Shown here: piece by piece, positions 16,671 to 26,375 of the stretch | How the letters are laid out: every line of letters starts with the position of its first letter | Numbering within the stretch: position 1 is the stretch's first letter | DNA from: Pseudotamlana agarivorans | GTDB taxonomy: Bacteria > Bacteroidota > Bacteroidia > Flavobacteriales > Flavobacteriaceae | NCBI RefSeq assembly: GCF_018860245.1 | Contig: NZ_JAHKPD010000008.1 | Location: 191,821 to 255,820 of the forward strand | Direction: 5' to 3' | DNA length: 64,000 nucleotides | Program-made: the position numbers and the translations under genes | Notes under the pieces: generated by a model | The model's database searches: none | What the model was told of the DNA's origin: nothing | The model's input: only the letters and a program-made list of their open reading frames with translations

Positions 16671-18728
16671 ATGAATACACCAAAACGATATACCGTTACC
16701 ACAGCTTTACCTTATACAAACGGCCCAATTCATATCGGGCATCTAGCAGGCGTTTACGTTCCTGCCGATATTTATGTGCGTTATTTGCGCTTAACAGGTA
16801 ACGATGTTGCTTTTATTGGTGGTAGTGATGAGCATGGTGTGCCTATTACAATTAAGGCGAAAAATGAAGGGGTATCACCTCAAGATATCGTCGATAAATA
16901 CCATGCGATTATTAAAAAATCCTTTGAAGATTTCGGAATTACTTACGATAATTATTCACGTACTTCTGCGCCAATTCATCATGAAACGGCTTCAGAGTTT
17001 TTCAAAACATTATACGATAAAGGGGAGTTTATTGAAGAAACCACCGAGCAGTTGTACGACGAGCAAGCCAATCAGTTTTTAGCCGATCGCTTTGTGGTTG
17101 GTACTTGCCCAAAATGTGGTAACGAAGAAAGTTATGGCGATCAATGTGAAAATTGTGGTACCAGCCATAATGCAACCGATTTAATTAATCCTAAATCAGC
17201 ATTAACCGGTAATGTGCCTACTTTAAAACAAACAAAACACTGGTTTTTACCTTTAGATAAGCACGAAGCCTTTTTAAAAGAATGGATTTTAGAAGGTCAT
17301 AAAAAAGATTGGAAGCCTAATGTTTACGGCCAAGTAAAATCATGGATTGATGATGGTTTACGCCCTAGAGCGGTAACCAGAGATTTAGATTGGGGAATTC
17401 CAGTGCCTGTTGAAGGTGGCGAAGGCAAGGTGCTTTACGTGTGGTTTGATGCGCCTATAGGTTATATTTCATCTACCAAGGAGTGGGCCGCTCGCGAAGG
17501 AAAAGACTGGGAGCCTTACTGGAAAGACAAAGACACCAAATTGGTGCATTTTATAGGGAAAGATAATATTGTATTTCACTGCATTATTTTCCCAGCGATG
17601 TTAAAAGCCGAAGGCAGCTATATTATGCCAGATAACGTACCAGCCAACGAGTTTTTAAACTTAGAGGGTAATAAATTATCAACGTCTAAAAACTGGGCCG
17701 TTTGGTTACCAGAATATTTAGAAGAGTTTCCTGGGCAGCAAGATGTGTTACGTTATGTGTTAACAGCAAATGCTCCTGAAACCAAGGATAATGATTTCAC
17801 CTGGAAAGATTTTCAAGCCAGAAACAACAACGAATTAGTAGCCATTTTTGGTAACTTTATCAATAGAGTGGTGGTTTTAACTAATAAATATTACGAAGGT
17901 GAAGTGCCAGCACCAGCCAATTTTGAGGCGGTAGATGAAGAAACTTTAGCTGCTGTAAAAGCTTATCCAGCTGTGATTTCAAGTTCAATTGAGCGCTACC
18001 GTTTTAGAGAAGCCGGTCAAGAACTTATGAATTTAGCCCGTTTAGGAAATAAATATTTAGCTGACGCTGAACCGTGGAAAGTTATTAAAGTGGATGAAGA
18101 GCGTACGAGAACTATCATGTATGTCGCGCTCCAAATAGCTTCAGCTTTAGCGACTTTAAGTGAGCCATTTTTACCATTTACTTCAGAAAAATTAAAAGGC
18201 ATATTGAATCTTGAGGAAGCTTCTCAATGGAATGAAGTTACAACTAAGGAGGTGCTGCTTTCCGCAAGTCATAAAATTGGTAAAGCTGAATTGTTATTCT
18301 CTAAAATTGAAGATGAAACCATTCAGAAACAACTAGATAAGTTAGAAGCGAGCAAAAAAGCCAACGAAGCTGCCAATAAAGTGGTAGAGCCTCAAAAGGA
18401 TACCATCACGTTCGATGATTTTACGAAATTAGATTTACGTGTTGGGACGATTATTGAAGCTGAAAAAATGCCAAAGGCTAAAAAATTACTAGTGCTAAAG
18501 GTCGATACAGGCATTGACGTGCGCACGATCGTTTCTGGTATTGCTGAAAGCTTTAAACCAGAAGAAATCGTTGGAAAACAAGTAACGGTTTTAGTCAACT
18601 TAGCACCAAGAGCTTTACGTGGCGTTGAAAGTGAAGGTATGATTTTAATGACCGAAAACGCCGAAGGTAAATTGGTGTTTGTAAACCCAGATGAAGCTAA
18701 TATTCCAAATGGTTTACAAATAAGTTAA
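16671..18728 (+). CDS. metG: methionyl-tRNA synthetase MetG
   Basis: 685 aa, the long dimeric form. Catalytic domain with HIGH (residues 21-24), a zinc-knuckle insert [18 protein letters not shown], and the KMSKS loop as KLSTSKNW around residue 334. An anticodon-binding helical domain follows. At the C-terminus (from about residue 580) there is a Trbp111/EMAP-like tRNA-binding domain: [15 protein letters not shown] ... [17 protein letters not shown]. It charges tRNA-Met for both initiation and elongation. A 491-aa secreted protein follows after 9 nt, possibly co-transcribed. Confidence 0.97.
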   Translation: MNTPKRYTVTTALPYTNGPIHIGHLAGVYVPADIYVRYLRLTGNDVAFIGGSDEHGVPITIKAKNEGVSPQDIVDKYHAIIKKSFEDFGITYDNYSRTSAPIHHETASEFFKTLYDKGEFIEETTEQLYDEQANQFLADRFVVGTCPKCGNEESYGDQCENCGTSHNATDLINPKSALTGNVPTLKQTKHWFLPLDKHEAFLKEWILEGHKKDWKPNVYGQVKSWIDDGLRPRAVTRDLDWGIPVPVEGGEGKVLYVWFDAPIGYISSTKEWAAREGKDWEPYWKDKDTKLVHFIGKDNIVFHCIIFPAMLKAEGSYIMPDNVPANEFLNLEGNKLSTSKNWAVWLPEYLEEFPGQQDVLRYVLTANAPETKDNDFTWKDFQARNNNELVAIFGNFINRVVVLTNKYYEGEVPAPANFEAVDEETLAAVKAYPAVISSSIERYRFREAGQELMNLARLGNKYLADAEPWKVIKVDEERTRTIMYVALQIASALATLSEPFLPFTSEKLKGILNLEEASQWNEVTTKEVLLSASHKIGKAELLFSKIEDETIQKQLDKLEASKKANEAANKVVEPQKDTITFDDFTKLDLRVGTIIEAEKMPKAKKLLVLKVDTGIDVRTIVSGIAESFKPEEIVGKQVTVLVNLAPRALRGVESEGMILMTENAEGKLVFVNPDEANIPNGLQIS

Positions 18729-18737
18729 GACCATTTT

Positions 18738-20213
18738 ATGAAAGCGTTTATCGGAGTTTTTACCTGCTTTTTGTTTTGTGTTTTTCAAGTGTCTAGCCAA
18801 GAAGTTGTTTTAGATTTTGAATTTGCGCAAAAATCAAAAATGTTAACTAAAGAGGTGTTTTCTATTTCTAATCAAGTCACTAAAGATTGGGCGCTTTTTA
18901 TAAAGGAAAAGAAAGCCATTCAAGCTTATTTGTTTGATACCAATTTTAAGCAGAAAGTCCATTTTAGCTTTGATTCTGAAAAAAGAAAGAAGTACAACGA
19001 AGCCGTAGGTACCAAGATTTCAGGCGATCAATATAGTTTGGTGTTTTCTACTGCTAATCGTAATAAATTTTGTGTTTTCACTGTTGATTTTGCAACAAAA
19101 ACCCAGCTTGTGCGCGAGTTTAAGGTTGACTTGCCTAAAGAAGCCCCTATTAAAACAATTAATTATCAGAATAAAATTTACTTTTTATCTTCTAATTCAG
19201 ATGATGAACTTATTATTCGTGAGTTGACCGATAATGACGAATTAAAGTTGATAAAAAGGCATGCTTTAGATTTACAAAAAGGGCAACAGATTAATGATTT
19301 AGATAAATTTGGCTTGGATGATTGGGCCAGTAAAGGAGAAAATTTTATTACAGAAATTGCCAATACGGTTCCAAATAGTATTGAATTGGCCTCTGAAAGA
19401 ACAAAGGTTTATCGTGAAGACGATCAGTTATTCTTTACTTTTGATTCTAGGAAAAGCGAAGCGACTGGTATGTTGGTTATTAATTTGACTGATTTTAGCA
19501 TCCAAGAAAAAGCCTTTGCTTACCCTAAGGGCAAGGTTAGTAATTTCAAAAGAAAGAATTCGTATTATGTTGATGGTACATTGTTTCAAATAGCCAGTTC
19601 CAATCTAGAAATGTGCTTGACAATAAAATCAATGAACGATAGTGTGCTACAAACGTTTCGATACCATAAAAACCACCCTATCGCCATTAGAAACTCTATA
19701 ATTACCCAAGAAGGATTAACAGCTGTACCTTGGGTAACCACTAGAACTTTCGATGAAACTTCTAAGTTTTTGCGTAAAATATCTTCTGCGAATGTAGGAG
19801 TCAGTGCTTATAAGATTGGTGGCTTGTTTCATTTAACCGTTGGAGGCTCTAAAGAAATTAGCCAAAGTATGCCCATGATGGTAGGTGGAGTTGGTAGTGT
19901 AGGTGGAGTTGGTGGTGTGGGCGGAGTCCCTATGGTTGTAGGTACTCTTGGTAGTGTTGCAATAACTCTAAATCCAGTTGGTGCCAGTTACACGGCATAT
20001 TCTAGTTCAAAATCTACTTATTTTAGAACAAGTTTAGATGCTAATTATGAACATGTGGCAGAGGCCAGTGGTAACAATATTTTTGAAAAAATAAAAGCTT
20101 ACGGCAAATTGAAAAAATACTGCACTAATGAAGATGTATTTTATCATAACGAGAATTTGCTTTATGGGTATTTGAACATGAAAGAAGGTCATTATAAGCT
20201 CGTTAAATTTTAA
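18738..20213 (+). CDS. secreted protein of unknown function with Gly/Val-rich segment
   Basis: 491 aa with signal peptide MKAFIGVFTCFLFCVFQVSSQ. Most of the protein alternates short beta-like strands with turns (for example QYSLVFSTANRNKFCVFTVDF, NQKIYFLSSN-type blocks), as in propeller-like secreted proteins of Bacteroidetes. I find no enzyme motif and no C-terminal T9SS sorting signature. At about residues 375-400 a low-complexity segment (GGVGSVGGVGGVGGV) interrupts the fold and could be a flexible or membrane-interacting loop. It follows metG at 9 nt. Function unknown. Confidence 0.75.
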   Translation: MKAFIGVFTCFLFCVFQVSSQEVVLDFEFAQKSKMLTKEVFSISNQVTKDWALFIKEKKAIQAYLFDTNFKQKVHFSFDSEKRKKYNEAVGTKISGDQYSLVFSTANRNKFCVFTVDFATKTQLVREFKVDLPKEAPIKTINYQNKIYFLSSNSDDELIIRELTDNDELKLIKRHALDLQKGQQINDLDKFGLDDWASKGENFITEIANTVPNSIELASERTKVYREDDQLFFTFDSRKSEATGMLVINLTDFSIQEKAFAYPKGKVSNFKRKNSYYVDGTLFQIASSNLEMCLTIKSMNDSVLQTFRYHKNHPIAIRNSIITQEGLTAVPWVTTRTFDETSKFLRKISSANVGVSAYKIGGLFHLTVGGSKEISQSMPMMVGGVGSVGGVGGVGGVPMVVGTLGSVAITLNPVGASYTAYSSSKSTYFRTSLDANYEHVAEASGNNIFEKIKAYGKLKKYCTNEDVFYHNENLLYGYLNMKEGHYKLVKF

Positions 20214-20353
20214 TTTTAACGCTATTGCTTTTTGGTACGGCTCTGTATTTAAATTACCGTAAATTATAGTATATTTATATGTTGTAAACAAATAAGTTTA
20301 AATTGAGAATGCTTCATTAATGGTGTTTTCTATAACTTATAAAATCTTAATCC

Positions 20354-20824
20354 ATGAAAAAAATAGTACTCGTATTAATGACTTTAAGCCTTCTTGTGGC
20401 TTGTAATTCAACTCAAACAGCTGCTAGTCCAAGTCCAGCTAAGAAAAAAGTAATTAAAGGTAATTGGACCCTTAACACTATTACCTATAGTGAGGATGCT
20501 GAATTTAATGTGACCCTTTTAAATGAAGCCACTAAGGAATGTTTTGAAGGTAGTGCTTGGAATTTTATTCCTAACAACAATACCGGAAGCTATTCTATTG
20601 AAGGAGATGCAGAGTGTCATAATGGAATTCGTAATTTTATTTTCACGGTAGATGGGCAAAATTTCTTATTAAAGCCTACTGATGCTCGTGGAAAATCTTT
20701 AACCAATAGCGGTTTTCGTTTTAACTTAGTATCTATGTCAGAAACTTCATTGACCCTAGCACAAACTGTTAATGTCGAAGAAGAGGAAAATTCACTTACA
20801 ATTACTTGGCAATTTTCAAGATAA
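20354..20824 (+). CDS. lipocalin-like lipoprotein
   Basis: 156 aa. Lipoprotein signal MKKIVLVLMTLSLLVAC with Cys17. The mature part (VIKGNWTLNTITYSEDAEFNVTLLNEATKECFEGSAWNFIPNNNTGSY ... ISWQF-like ending ITWQFSR) matches the lipocalin-like DUF4923/lipocalin_5 layout common in flavobacteria, with a GxW motif (GNW) near its start. Probably an outer-membrane lipoprotein that binds a small ligand or shields the surface. It precedes an OmpA-type lipoprotein by 62 nt, and the two may be co-expressed as envelope proteins. Confidence 0.75.
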   Translation: MKKIVLVLMTLSLLVACNSTQTAASPSPAKKKVIKGNWTLNTITYSEDAEFNVTLLNEATKECFEGSAWNFIPNNNTGSYSIEGDAECHNGIRNFIFTVDGQNFLLKPTDARGKSLTNSGFRFNLVSMSETSLTLAQTVNVEEEENSLTITWQFSR

Positions 20825-20886
20825 TTGATCACATTAAATAACATGTTATACATTTTAATCTAATTAATCTTTCAACAAAAAATAAT

Positions 20887-21588
20887 ATGAAAAAATATAT
20901 TCAAAAAACATCCATTGTATTGTTAGCAGTACTAACGCTAGTATCATTTGTGAACTGTAAAGCAGTAGATAATGCAAATAACAAACAAAAAGCTGCGGCC
21001 ATTGGTGCTGTAGGTGGAGCTTTATTAGGAGCTATTATTGGAAACAATGTAGGTCATGGTAACAGTGAATTAGGAGCAGCCATCGGTGCGGCCATTGGTG
21101 GTGGTGCTGGTGTTATTATTGGAAACAAAATGGACAAACAAGCCCAACAAATTGAGCAAGAAGTCCCAGGCGCACAAGTAGAGCGTGTTGAGCAAGGTAT
21201 TGTTGTGACTTTCGAGGATGGAAGTGGTGTGTATTTTGCTACTAATAAATACAATATCAATTCAGAATCTCAAGAAACATTAAATAAATTAGTAGGAATC
21301 TTTCAAGATCACCCAGATACTAACTTATTGGTTGTAGGACATACCGATAGTCAAGGGGACGCGAATTACAATATGACTTTATCAAAAAATAGAGCCAATG
21401 CGGTAACTGGATTTTTAAAACAAAATGGTGTGAGTTCAAACAGATTAACAACACACTGGTTTGGTGAAGAGCAACCAATTGCAGATAACAATACAGCTGA
21501 AGGTCGTGCAGAAAACAGACGTGTGAACATTGTTATTTTGCCAAATGATGACATGATTAAAGATGCTAAGCAAGAAGCTGGAAATTAA
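20887..21588 (+). CDS. OmpA-family peptidoglycan-binding lipoprotein with glycine zipper
   Basis: 233 aa. Lipoprotein signal ending VNC (Cys25), then a glycine-zipper region (AAIGAVGGALLGAIIGNNVG and AAIGAAIGGGAGVIIG, residues about 37-80) and a C-terminal OmpA domain (about 110-225: YFATNKYNINSESQETLNKLVGIF, GHTDSQGDANYNMTLSKNRANAV, TTHWFGEEQPIADNNTAEGRAENRRVNI) with the Asp and Arg residues that hold diaminopimelate. It resembles E. coli YiaD: lipid-anchored in the outer membrane and gripping the wall. A terminator follows. Confidence 0.93.
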   Translation: MKKYIQKTSIVLLAVLTLVSFVNCKAVDNANNKQKAAAIGAVGGALLGAIIGNNVGHGNSELGAAIGAAIGGGAGVIIGNKMDKQAQQIEQEVPGAQVERVEQGIVVTFEDGSGVYFATNKYNINSESQETLNKLVGIFQDHPDTNLLVVGHTDSQGDANYNMTLSKNRANAVTGFLKQNGVSSNRLTTHWFGEEQPIADNNTAEGRAENRRVNIVILPNDDMIKDAKQEAGN

Positions 21589-21613
21589 GAAAACCAGACT
21601 TTATAAAAAAATT

Positions 21614-21656
21614 AAGGAAGTCCACTAAAATGTATTTTTTAGTGGATTTCTTTTTG
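21614..21656 (+). terminator. terminator after the OmpA lipoprotein gene
   Basis: AAGTCCACTAAAA ... TTTTAGTGGATTTC hairpin followed by TTTTT, about 30 nt after the stop at 21588. Confidence 0.85.
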
Positions 21657-21756
21657 CAACAACTTTAATTAAGACTTATTATAATTTATTAATTAAGTAA
21701 TTTCTCATTCCATATTAAATGAAGAAATTTTTAACTTTACATAAAAACGAACCATT

Positions 21757-22278
21757 ATGTTATCAAAAAAGATAGAAAACGCATTAAACTCACAAATACG
21801 AATAGAAGCAGAGTCATCTCAAATATATTTAGCTATGGCATGTTGGGCCGAAGTTAAAGGTCTTGAAGGTATTTCCAATTTTATGTATGCACAATCTGAT
21901 GAAGAGCGTGAGCATATGCTCAAGCTTGTAAAGTTTGTGAACGAGCGTGGGGGGCATGCAAAAATCTCAGAATTAAATGCACCTAATGTTACCTTCGCGT
22001 CTATTAAGGAAATGTTCGAAAAATTATTCGAACATGAAGTTTTTGTATCCGAAAGCATCAACGAATTGGTGCATATTAGTTTACAAGAAAAAGATTATGC
22101 TACCCATAACTTCTTACAATGGTATGTAGCCGAACAAATAGAAGAAGAAGCTGTTGCGCGTACCATCCTAGATAAAATTAATATGATTGGCGATGATAAA
22201 GGTGGTTTATACTTATTCGATAGAGATATTGAAAACCTAACGGTAACAACTGCGGCTGCTTCTGGGCCTCAAATTTAA
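21757..22278 (+). CDS. ftnA: bacterial non-heme ferritin
   Basis: 173 aa. All ferroxidase-centre residues of FtnA-type ferritins are at their canonical numbers: Glu17, Glu50, His53, Glu94, Gln127 and Glu130. It stores iron as a 24-mer ferric core in the cytoplasm. The C-terminus (TTAAASGPQI) is short and polar. It sits 79 nt before a small Cys/Lys-rich ORF, and the window also carries two Feo loci, so iron handling is well represented. No haem-binding Met of bacterioferritin is expected in this type. Confidence 0.96.
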   Translation: MLSKKIENALNSQIRIEAESSQIYLAMACWAEVKGLEGISNFMYAQSDEEREHMLKLVKFVNERGGHAKISELNAPNVTFASIKEMFEKLFEHEVFVSESINELVHISLQEKDYATHNFLQWYVAEQIEEEAVARTILDKINMIGDDKGGLYLFDRDIENLTVTTAAASGPQI

Positions 22279-22356
22279 ATTTTAACATTTAACCTTATTT
22301 AGATTTAATTAAAATAACATATATTTGTCCGCGATAACGAACCGTGTTACAGTATT

Positions 22357-22518
22357 GTGGGTAAGAAAAAGCAAAAAAAAGCAGAAAAAAAATTACGCAA
22401 ATTAGGAGTTGAACTTCCTGAAAAAGTAAAAAGTAGCTGTTGTAAAAAATTTAAAAAAGGCGAAAACAAGCGTTGTAAAAAATGCCCTTGTTTCGATTTA
22501 ATAAAGAAAGTGGCGTAA
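22357..22518 (+). CDS. 53-aa Lys/Cys-rich small protein
   Basis: GTG start at 22357 and TAA at 22516-22518. The product starts MGKKKQKKAEKKLRKLG, passes through VELPEKVKSS and ends in a Cys cluster: CCKKFKKGENKRCKKCPCFDL, with five Cys in all (SCC, RCKKCPC). The spacing suggests metal or nucleic-acid binding; basic proteins of this kind could bind zinc and RNA. I recall similar short CCKK...CKKCPCFDL proteins in other flavobacteria as hypotheticals, but cannot check. It is followed by a hairpin terminator, supporting that it is a real unit. Its last two codons fall in the tandem repeat. Confidence 0.6.
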   Translation: MGKKKQKKAEKKLRKLGVELPEKVKSSCCKKFKKGENKRCKKCPCFDLIKKVA

Positions 22519-23069
22519 ATAGCTTTGCTTATTTATACCGTGTAAATTAAAGACCTGTTAGCGGTTAAAACTGCTAACAGGTTTTATGTTTTAAGGTATA
22601 AAAGAAAGCCTCTTCAGGTTTTTAAAACCACCGCTACCGCCAGTTTGCAACTGTTGGCCATTAAGTTAAGCGATAGCAAAAAAACCTAGAGTTTTACTTT
22701 GTTGCTAATCTAAACTAAGCTGGAATGTTGCCGTTTTAAATATGCTAGATTAAAAATTTTGAAGCCACTAGTCACAGACGTAGCGGCAGCGGGGCGTAAA
22801 TAGCTTTGCTTATTTATACCGTGTAAATTAAAAACCTGTTAGCGGTTAAAACTGCTAACAGGTTTTATGTTTTAAGGTATAAAAGAAAGCCTCTTCAGGT
22901 TTTTAAAACCACCGTTACCGCCAGTTTGCAACTGTTGGCCATTAAGTTAAGCGATAGCAAAAAAAACTAGAGCTTTACTTTGTTGCTAATCTAAACTGGA
23001 ATGTTGCTGTTTTAAATATGCTAGATTAAAAATTTTGAAGCCACTAGTCACAGACGTAGCGGCAGCGGG
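22512..23069. repeat. two tandem copies of a 281-bp non-coding unit
   Basis: Copy A is 22512-22792 and copy B starts at 22793, both beginning GGCGTAAATAGCTTTGC. They are almost identical, with a 5-bp deletion in B (AAGCT missing near 22998) and a few substitutions. Each contains a hairpin ACCTGTTAGCGG ... CTGCTAACAGGTTTT and a second hairpin CCAGTTTGCAACTG. Copy A starts inside the last codons of the small Cys-rich gene, so the duplication captured its stop codon and terminator. No open frame of note. Confidence 0.85.
22551..22585 (+). terminator. terminator of the small Cys-rich gene (copied at 22832-22866)
   Basis: ACCTGTTAGCGGTT ... CTGCTAACAGGTTTT, perfect over about ten pairs, 33 nt past the stop at 22518. 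The second copy is carried by repeat unit B and terminates nothing visible. Confidence 0.7.
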
Positions 23070-23149
23070 CAGCGAGGTGGCCTGTTTAATGAAAGTTTTT
23101 TTAAGCTAATTCAAGTTTGTGATTCGGAGATGGTTAGCACGACTTGCTC

Positions 23150-23282
23150 CGCTACAGCAAGTTTATACTCCGTTACCGCCAGTTTGCAACTGGTGGCCAT
23201 TAAGTTAAGCGATAGTATAAAAAAATACTAGAGCTTTACTTTGCTGCTAATCAAAACTAAGCTGGAATCTCACCCATTTTAA
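23150..23282. repeat. partial third copy of the 281-bp unit
   Basis: From about 23165 (CCGTTACCGCCAGTTTGC) to AAGCTGGAATCTC the sequence matches the middle third of the tandem unit with moderate divergence, so it is older than the A/B duplication. Just before it is a separate palindrome ACTTGCTCCGCTACAGCAAGT (23143-23163). The rest of 23070-23361 shows no gene. Confidence 0.7.
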
Positions 23283-23361
23283 CGATTCAAGAGCTCATAT
23301 TATAATTAACGACAGACTTTATATCTTTACATATCTAGTTTTCAGCTTCAAAATTCAATAA

Positions 23362-23964
23362 ATGGACTTGTTTAATAATGATCTTGTATCGAATATTTTA
23401 CCCTATGATGGTGTGGTGAATTATTATGGTAAGGTTATCGCAGAAAAAAATATTTCTAATTATTATAACCAATTGCTAAAAGAAATTTCATGGAACCACG
23501 ACGAAGCTATCATTTTTGGAAAACTAATCATCACCAAAAGGAAAGTGGCTTGGTATGGCGATGAACCCTTTGAATACACCTACTCAAAAACAACCAAACG
23601 TGCCTTACCGTGGAATAAAGTCCTTTTAGAACTTAAAAGGCTGGTTGAACATAAAACTGGAGAAACCTATAATTCTTGTTTACTAAACTTATATCATAGC
23701 GGCGATGAAGGTATGGCTTGGCACAGCGATGCTGAAAAAGACTTGAAAAAACTCGGATCTATTGGGTCGTTAAGCTTTGGGGCAGAACGCAAATTTTCCT
23801 TTAAACATAAAACCACAAACCAAAAGGTTGATTTGGTTTTAGAAAGAGGGAGTTTGCTAGAAATGAAAGGTAAAACTCAAACCCATTGGTTACACCGATT
23901 ACCGCCTACTAAAAAAGTAAAAACACCACGAATAAACCTTACATTTCGAACGATCGAACGTTAA
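23362..23964 (+). CDS. alkB: AlkB-like 2-oxoglutarate/Fe(II) dioxygenase
   Basis: 200 aa, short AlkB type as common in Bacteroidetes. The double-stranded beta-helix carries NLYHSGDEGMAWHSDAEKDL with the Fe ligands His121 and Asp123, LSFGAERKFSFKHK, a third ligand in THWLHRLPPTKK (His178 likely), and the 2-oxoglutarate-binding Arg in PRINLTFR (Arg190). AlkB proteins reverse 1-methyladenine and 3-methylcytosine damage in DNA and RNA by oxidative demethylation. It stands alone; no ada gene is adjacent. Confidence 0.92.
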   Translation: MDLFNNDLVSNILPYDGVVNYYGKVIAEKNISNYYNQLLKEISWNHDEAIIFGKLIITKRKVAWYGDEPFEYTYSKTTKRALPWNKVLLELKRLVEHKTGETYNSCLLNLYHSGDEGMAWHSDAEKDLKKLGSIGSLSFGAERKFSFKHKTTNQKVDLVLERGSLLEMKGKTQTHWLHRLPPTKKVKTPRINLTFRTIER

Positions 23965-24074
23965 TTGGTTTGTAAATAAATTGGGTAAGCGTTTTAAATC
24001 TCAGTTGGAGATATTTCATTGCGATTTAAAATTAAAATTCTTTAGTTTAGCCTTCAATTAGTTCGTTAATATTC

Positions 24075-26192
24075 ATGATAAAATATATAGTTCAACACAC
24101 TCAAATTCAGGAATCATCGGTTGAAAATACGGTAGATCTTTTAAATCAAGATTGCACCATTCCGTTTATTTCCCGCTATCGTAAAGAAGTTACGGGTAAT
24201 TTAGATGAGGTTCAAATTGGTGACATCGTTAAATACAAAGAACAATTTGAAGCCCTAGAAAAACGAAAAAAGGCCATTTTAAAAGCCTTAGAAGAACAGG
24301 AGGTTTTAACTCAAGAGTTGAAGCTGAAAATTGCAGCGACCAACGATTTAACCACCCTTGAAGATTTATACCTGCCTTTTAAAAAGAGCCGAAAAACCAA
24401 AGCTGAAAAAGCCAGACAAAACGGATTAGAGCCTTTAGCTAAAATCATCATGAGTCAGAATGCTAATGATATTGAATCGATTGCCTACAAGTATGTGAAA
24501 GGTGATATTGATTCTGCTGAAACCGCTTTAGAAGGGGCGCGGCATATTATTTCTGAGTGGGTTAATGAGCGTAGTGATATTCGGAATAATATACGTTACC
24601 AGCTGGAGCGTTTCGCTATGATTTCCACGAAAGTGATAAAAACTAAGGTCGATGATGAAAATGCGCAGAAATTTAGAGATTATTTCGATTGGGAAGAAAA
24701 TCTAAGTCGGATGCCATCACATCGTTTCTTAGCGATTTCTAGAGCTGAAAAAGAAGGTTTTATTCGTGTTAAAGTAACTATTGATGATGATCGTGCCTTG
24801 GATAAAATAGAGCAGCGTATCGTAAGGTCTCATAACGCTTGCGCGGAACAAATAGTACTGGCCATTAAAGATGCTTATAAACGATTATTGTTACCGTCGC
24901 TTGTTAATGAAGCGCTTCAAACAGCGAAAGATAAAGCCGATGCATCTGCCATTTCTGTATTTGCTAAAAACTTAAAGCAATTGTTGCTAGGGTCGCCTTT
25001 GGGAGAAAAACGTGTTATGGGTATCGATCCAGGATTTCGATCGGGATGTAAAGTGGTATGTTTAGATGCGCAAGGCCAGTTAAAATATAACGAAACCATT
25101 TATCCGCACCCGCCTAAAAGTGATAGTATGGGGGCCATGAAGAAGATAAGTTCATTAGCCGATGCTTATAAAATTGAAGCTATTGCTATTGGAAACGGAA
25201 CGGCTTCACGGGAAACAGAAGCTTTAATTCGTAAGGTACATTTTAAAAATGATGTACAGGTATTTGTGGTTAGTGAAGCGGGAGCGAGTATTTATTCAGC
25301 CTCAAAAATAGCGCGAGAAGAATTCCCTAATTACGATGTGACCGTACGTGGTTCGGTGTCCATAGGTAGGCGTTTGCAAGACCCTTTAGCCGAATTGGTA
25401 AAGATTGATGCTAAATCTATTGGTGTCGGGCAGTATCAGCATGATGTGGATCAAACCAAGCTTCAAAAAGAACTGGATGTCGTTGTAGAAAACTGCGTGA
25501 ATGCGGTTGGCGTAAATATCAATACGGCCAGTAAATCACTACTGAGCTACGTATCGGGCATTGGTTCTAAATTAGCAGAAAATATTTTTAATTACCGACA
25601 AGAAAACGGGGTGTTCACCTCAAGAAATGAAATTAAAAAAGTACCACGCTTAGGCGGAAAAGCTTTTGAGCAAGGTGCCGCCTTCTTAAGAATTAAAGAT
25701 GCTAAAAACCCGTTGGATGACTCGGCAGTGCACCCCGAGAGTTATACCATTGTAACTAAAATGGCGCGGGATTTAGGGCAGTCGGTTCAAGATTTGATCG
25801 GGAATGCTGTGGCACTTAAAAAAATCAATATAAAACAGTATTGTACAGAAACGGTTGGTTTATTGACCTTAGAAGATATTATTAAAGAGCTGGAAAAACC
25901 TGGGTTGGATATTCGTGAACAGGCTAAAGTGTTTACCTTCAATCAGAATATAAAAACGATTAACGATTTACGCGAAGGACAATTATTGCCGGGTATTGTA
26001 AATAATATTACCAATTTTGGTTGTTTTGTAGATGTTGGTATAAAAGAAAGCGGTTTGATTCACGTGTCTAATTTAGCAGATAGTTTCGTGAAAGATGTTA
26101 ATGAACACGTGAGTTTACATCAGCAAATTATTGTAAAAGTGCTTGAGGTTGATGTTCCGCGAAAGCGTATTCAATTAAAATTACATAAATAA
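24075..26192 (+). CDS. tex: Tex-family transcription accessory/RNA-binding protein
   Basis: 705 aa. Domain order of Tex: N-terminal helical part with FISRYRKEVTGNLDE, a YqgF/RNaseH-like domain (VMGIDPGFRSGCKVVCLD, IGNGTASRETEAL), helix-hairpin-helix region (NVNTASKSLLSYVSGIGSKLAENI-type and FTSRNEIKKVPRLGGKAFEQ), and a C-terminal S1 RNA-binding domain (LLPGIVNNITNFGCFVDVGIKESGLIHVSNLAD). Tex is a conserved nucleic-acid binding protein related to eukaryotic Spt6, with roles in transcription and RNA turnover. A strong bidirectional terminator follows. Confidence 0.95.
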   Translation: MIKYIVQHTQIQESSVENTVDLLNQDCTIPFISRYRKEVTGNLDEVQIGDIVKYKEQFEALEKRKKAILKALEEQEVLTQELKLKIAATNDLTTLEDLYLPFKKSRKTKAEKARQNGLEPLAKIIMSQNANDIESIAYKYVKGDIDSAETALEGARHIISEWVNERSDIRNNIRYQLERFAMISTKVIKTKVDDENAQKFRDYFDWEENLSRMPSHRFLAISRAEKEGFIRVKVTIDDDRALDKIEQRIVRSHNACAEQIVLAIKDAYKRLLLPSLVNEALQTAKDKADASAISVFAKNLKQLLLGSPLGEKRVMGIDPGFRSGCKVVCLDAQGQLKYNETIYPHPPKSDSMGAMKKISSLADAYKIEAIAIGNGTASRETEALIRKVHFKNDVQVFVVSEAGASIYSASKIAREEFPNYDVTVRGSVSIGRRLQDPLAELVKIDAKSIGVGQYQHDVDQTKLQKELDVVVENCVNAVGVNINTASKSLLSYVSGIGSKLAENIFNYRQENGVFTSRNEIKKVPRLGGKAFEQGAAFLRIKDAKNPLDDSAVHPESYTIVTKMARDLGQSVQDLIGNAVALKKINIKQYCTETVGLLTLEDIIKELEKPGLDIREQAKVFTFNQNIKTINDLREGQLLPGIVNNITNFGCFVDVGIKESGLIHVSNLADSFVKDVNEHVSLHQQIIVKVLEVDVPRKRIQLKLHK

Positions 26193-26234
26193 AAAATGGC
26201 TGTCGAAATCAAATTATAGACAGCCATTTTTTTA
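26189..26234. terminator. bidirectional terminator after tex
   Basis: AAAAATGGCTGTC ... GACAGCCATTTTTTT perfect hairpin, starting within the tex stop region and facing the convergent TerB-like gene. Confidence 0.85.
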
Positions 26235-26375
26235 AATTTAAGCTAGAAATGATATTTGCATATCTGTAATTATAGCTCATGAGTTTTTTGTCATTCTGAG
26301 GAATTTAGGAATCTCACAAATCACAGAAAGATGCTTCTTTCATACTTTTTTCGGGTTAACCAAATAAAAAGAATC

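Noticed and set aside
22512-23282. Tandem repeats as a CRISPR or integron-like array
   Set aside because: Units are 281 bp with no short-repeat/spacer pattern, no cas or integrase genes and no ORF per unit.
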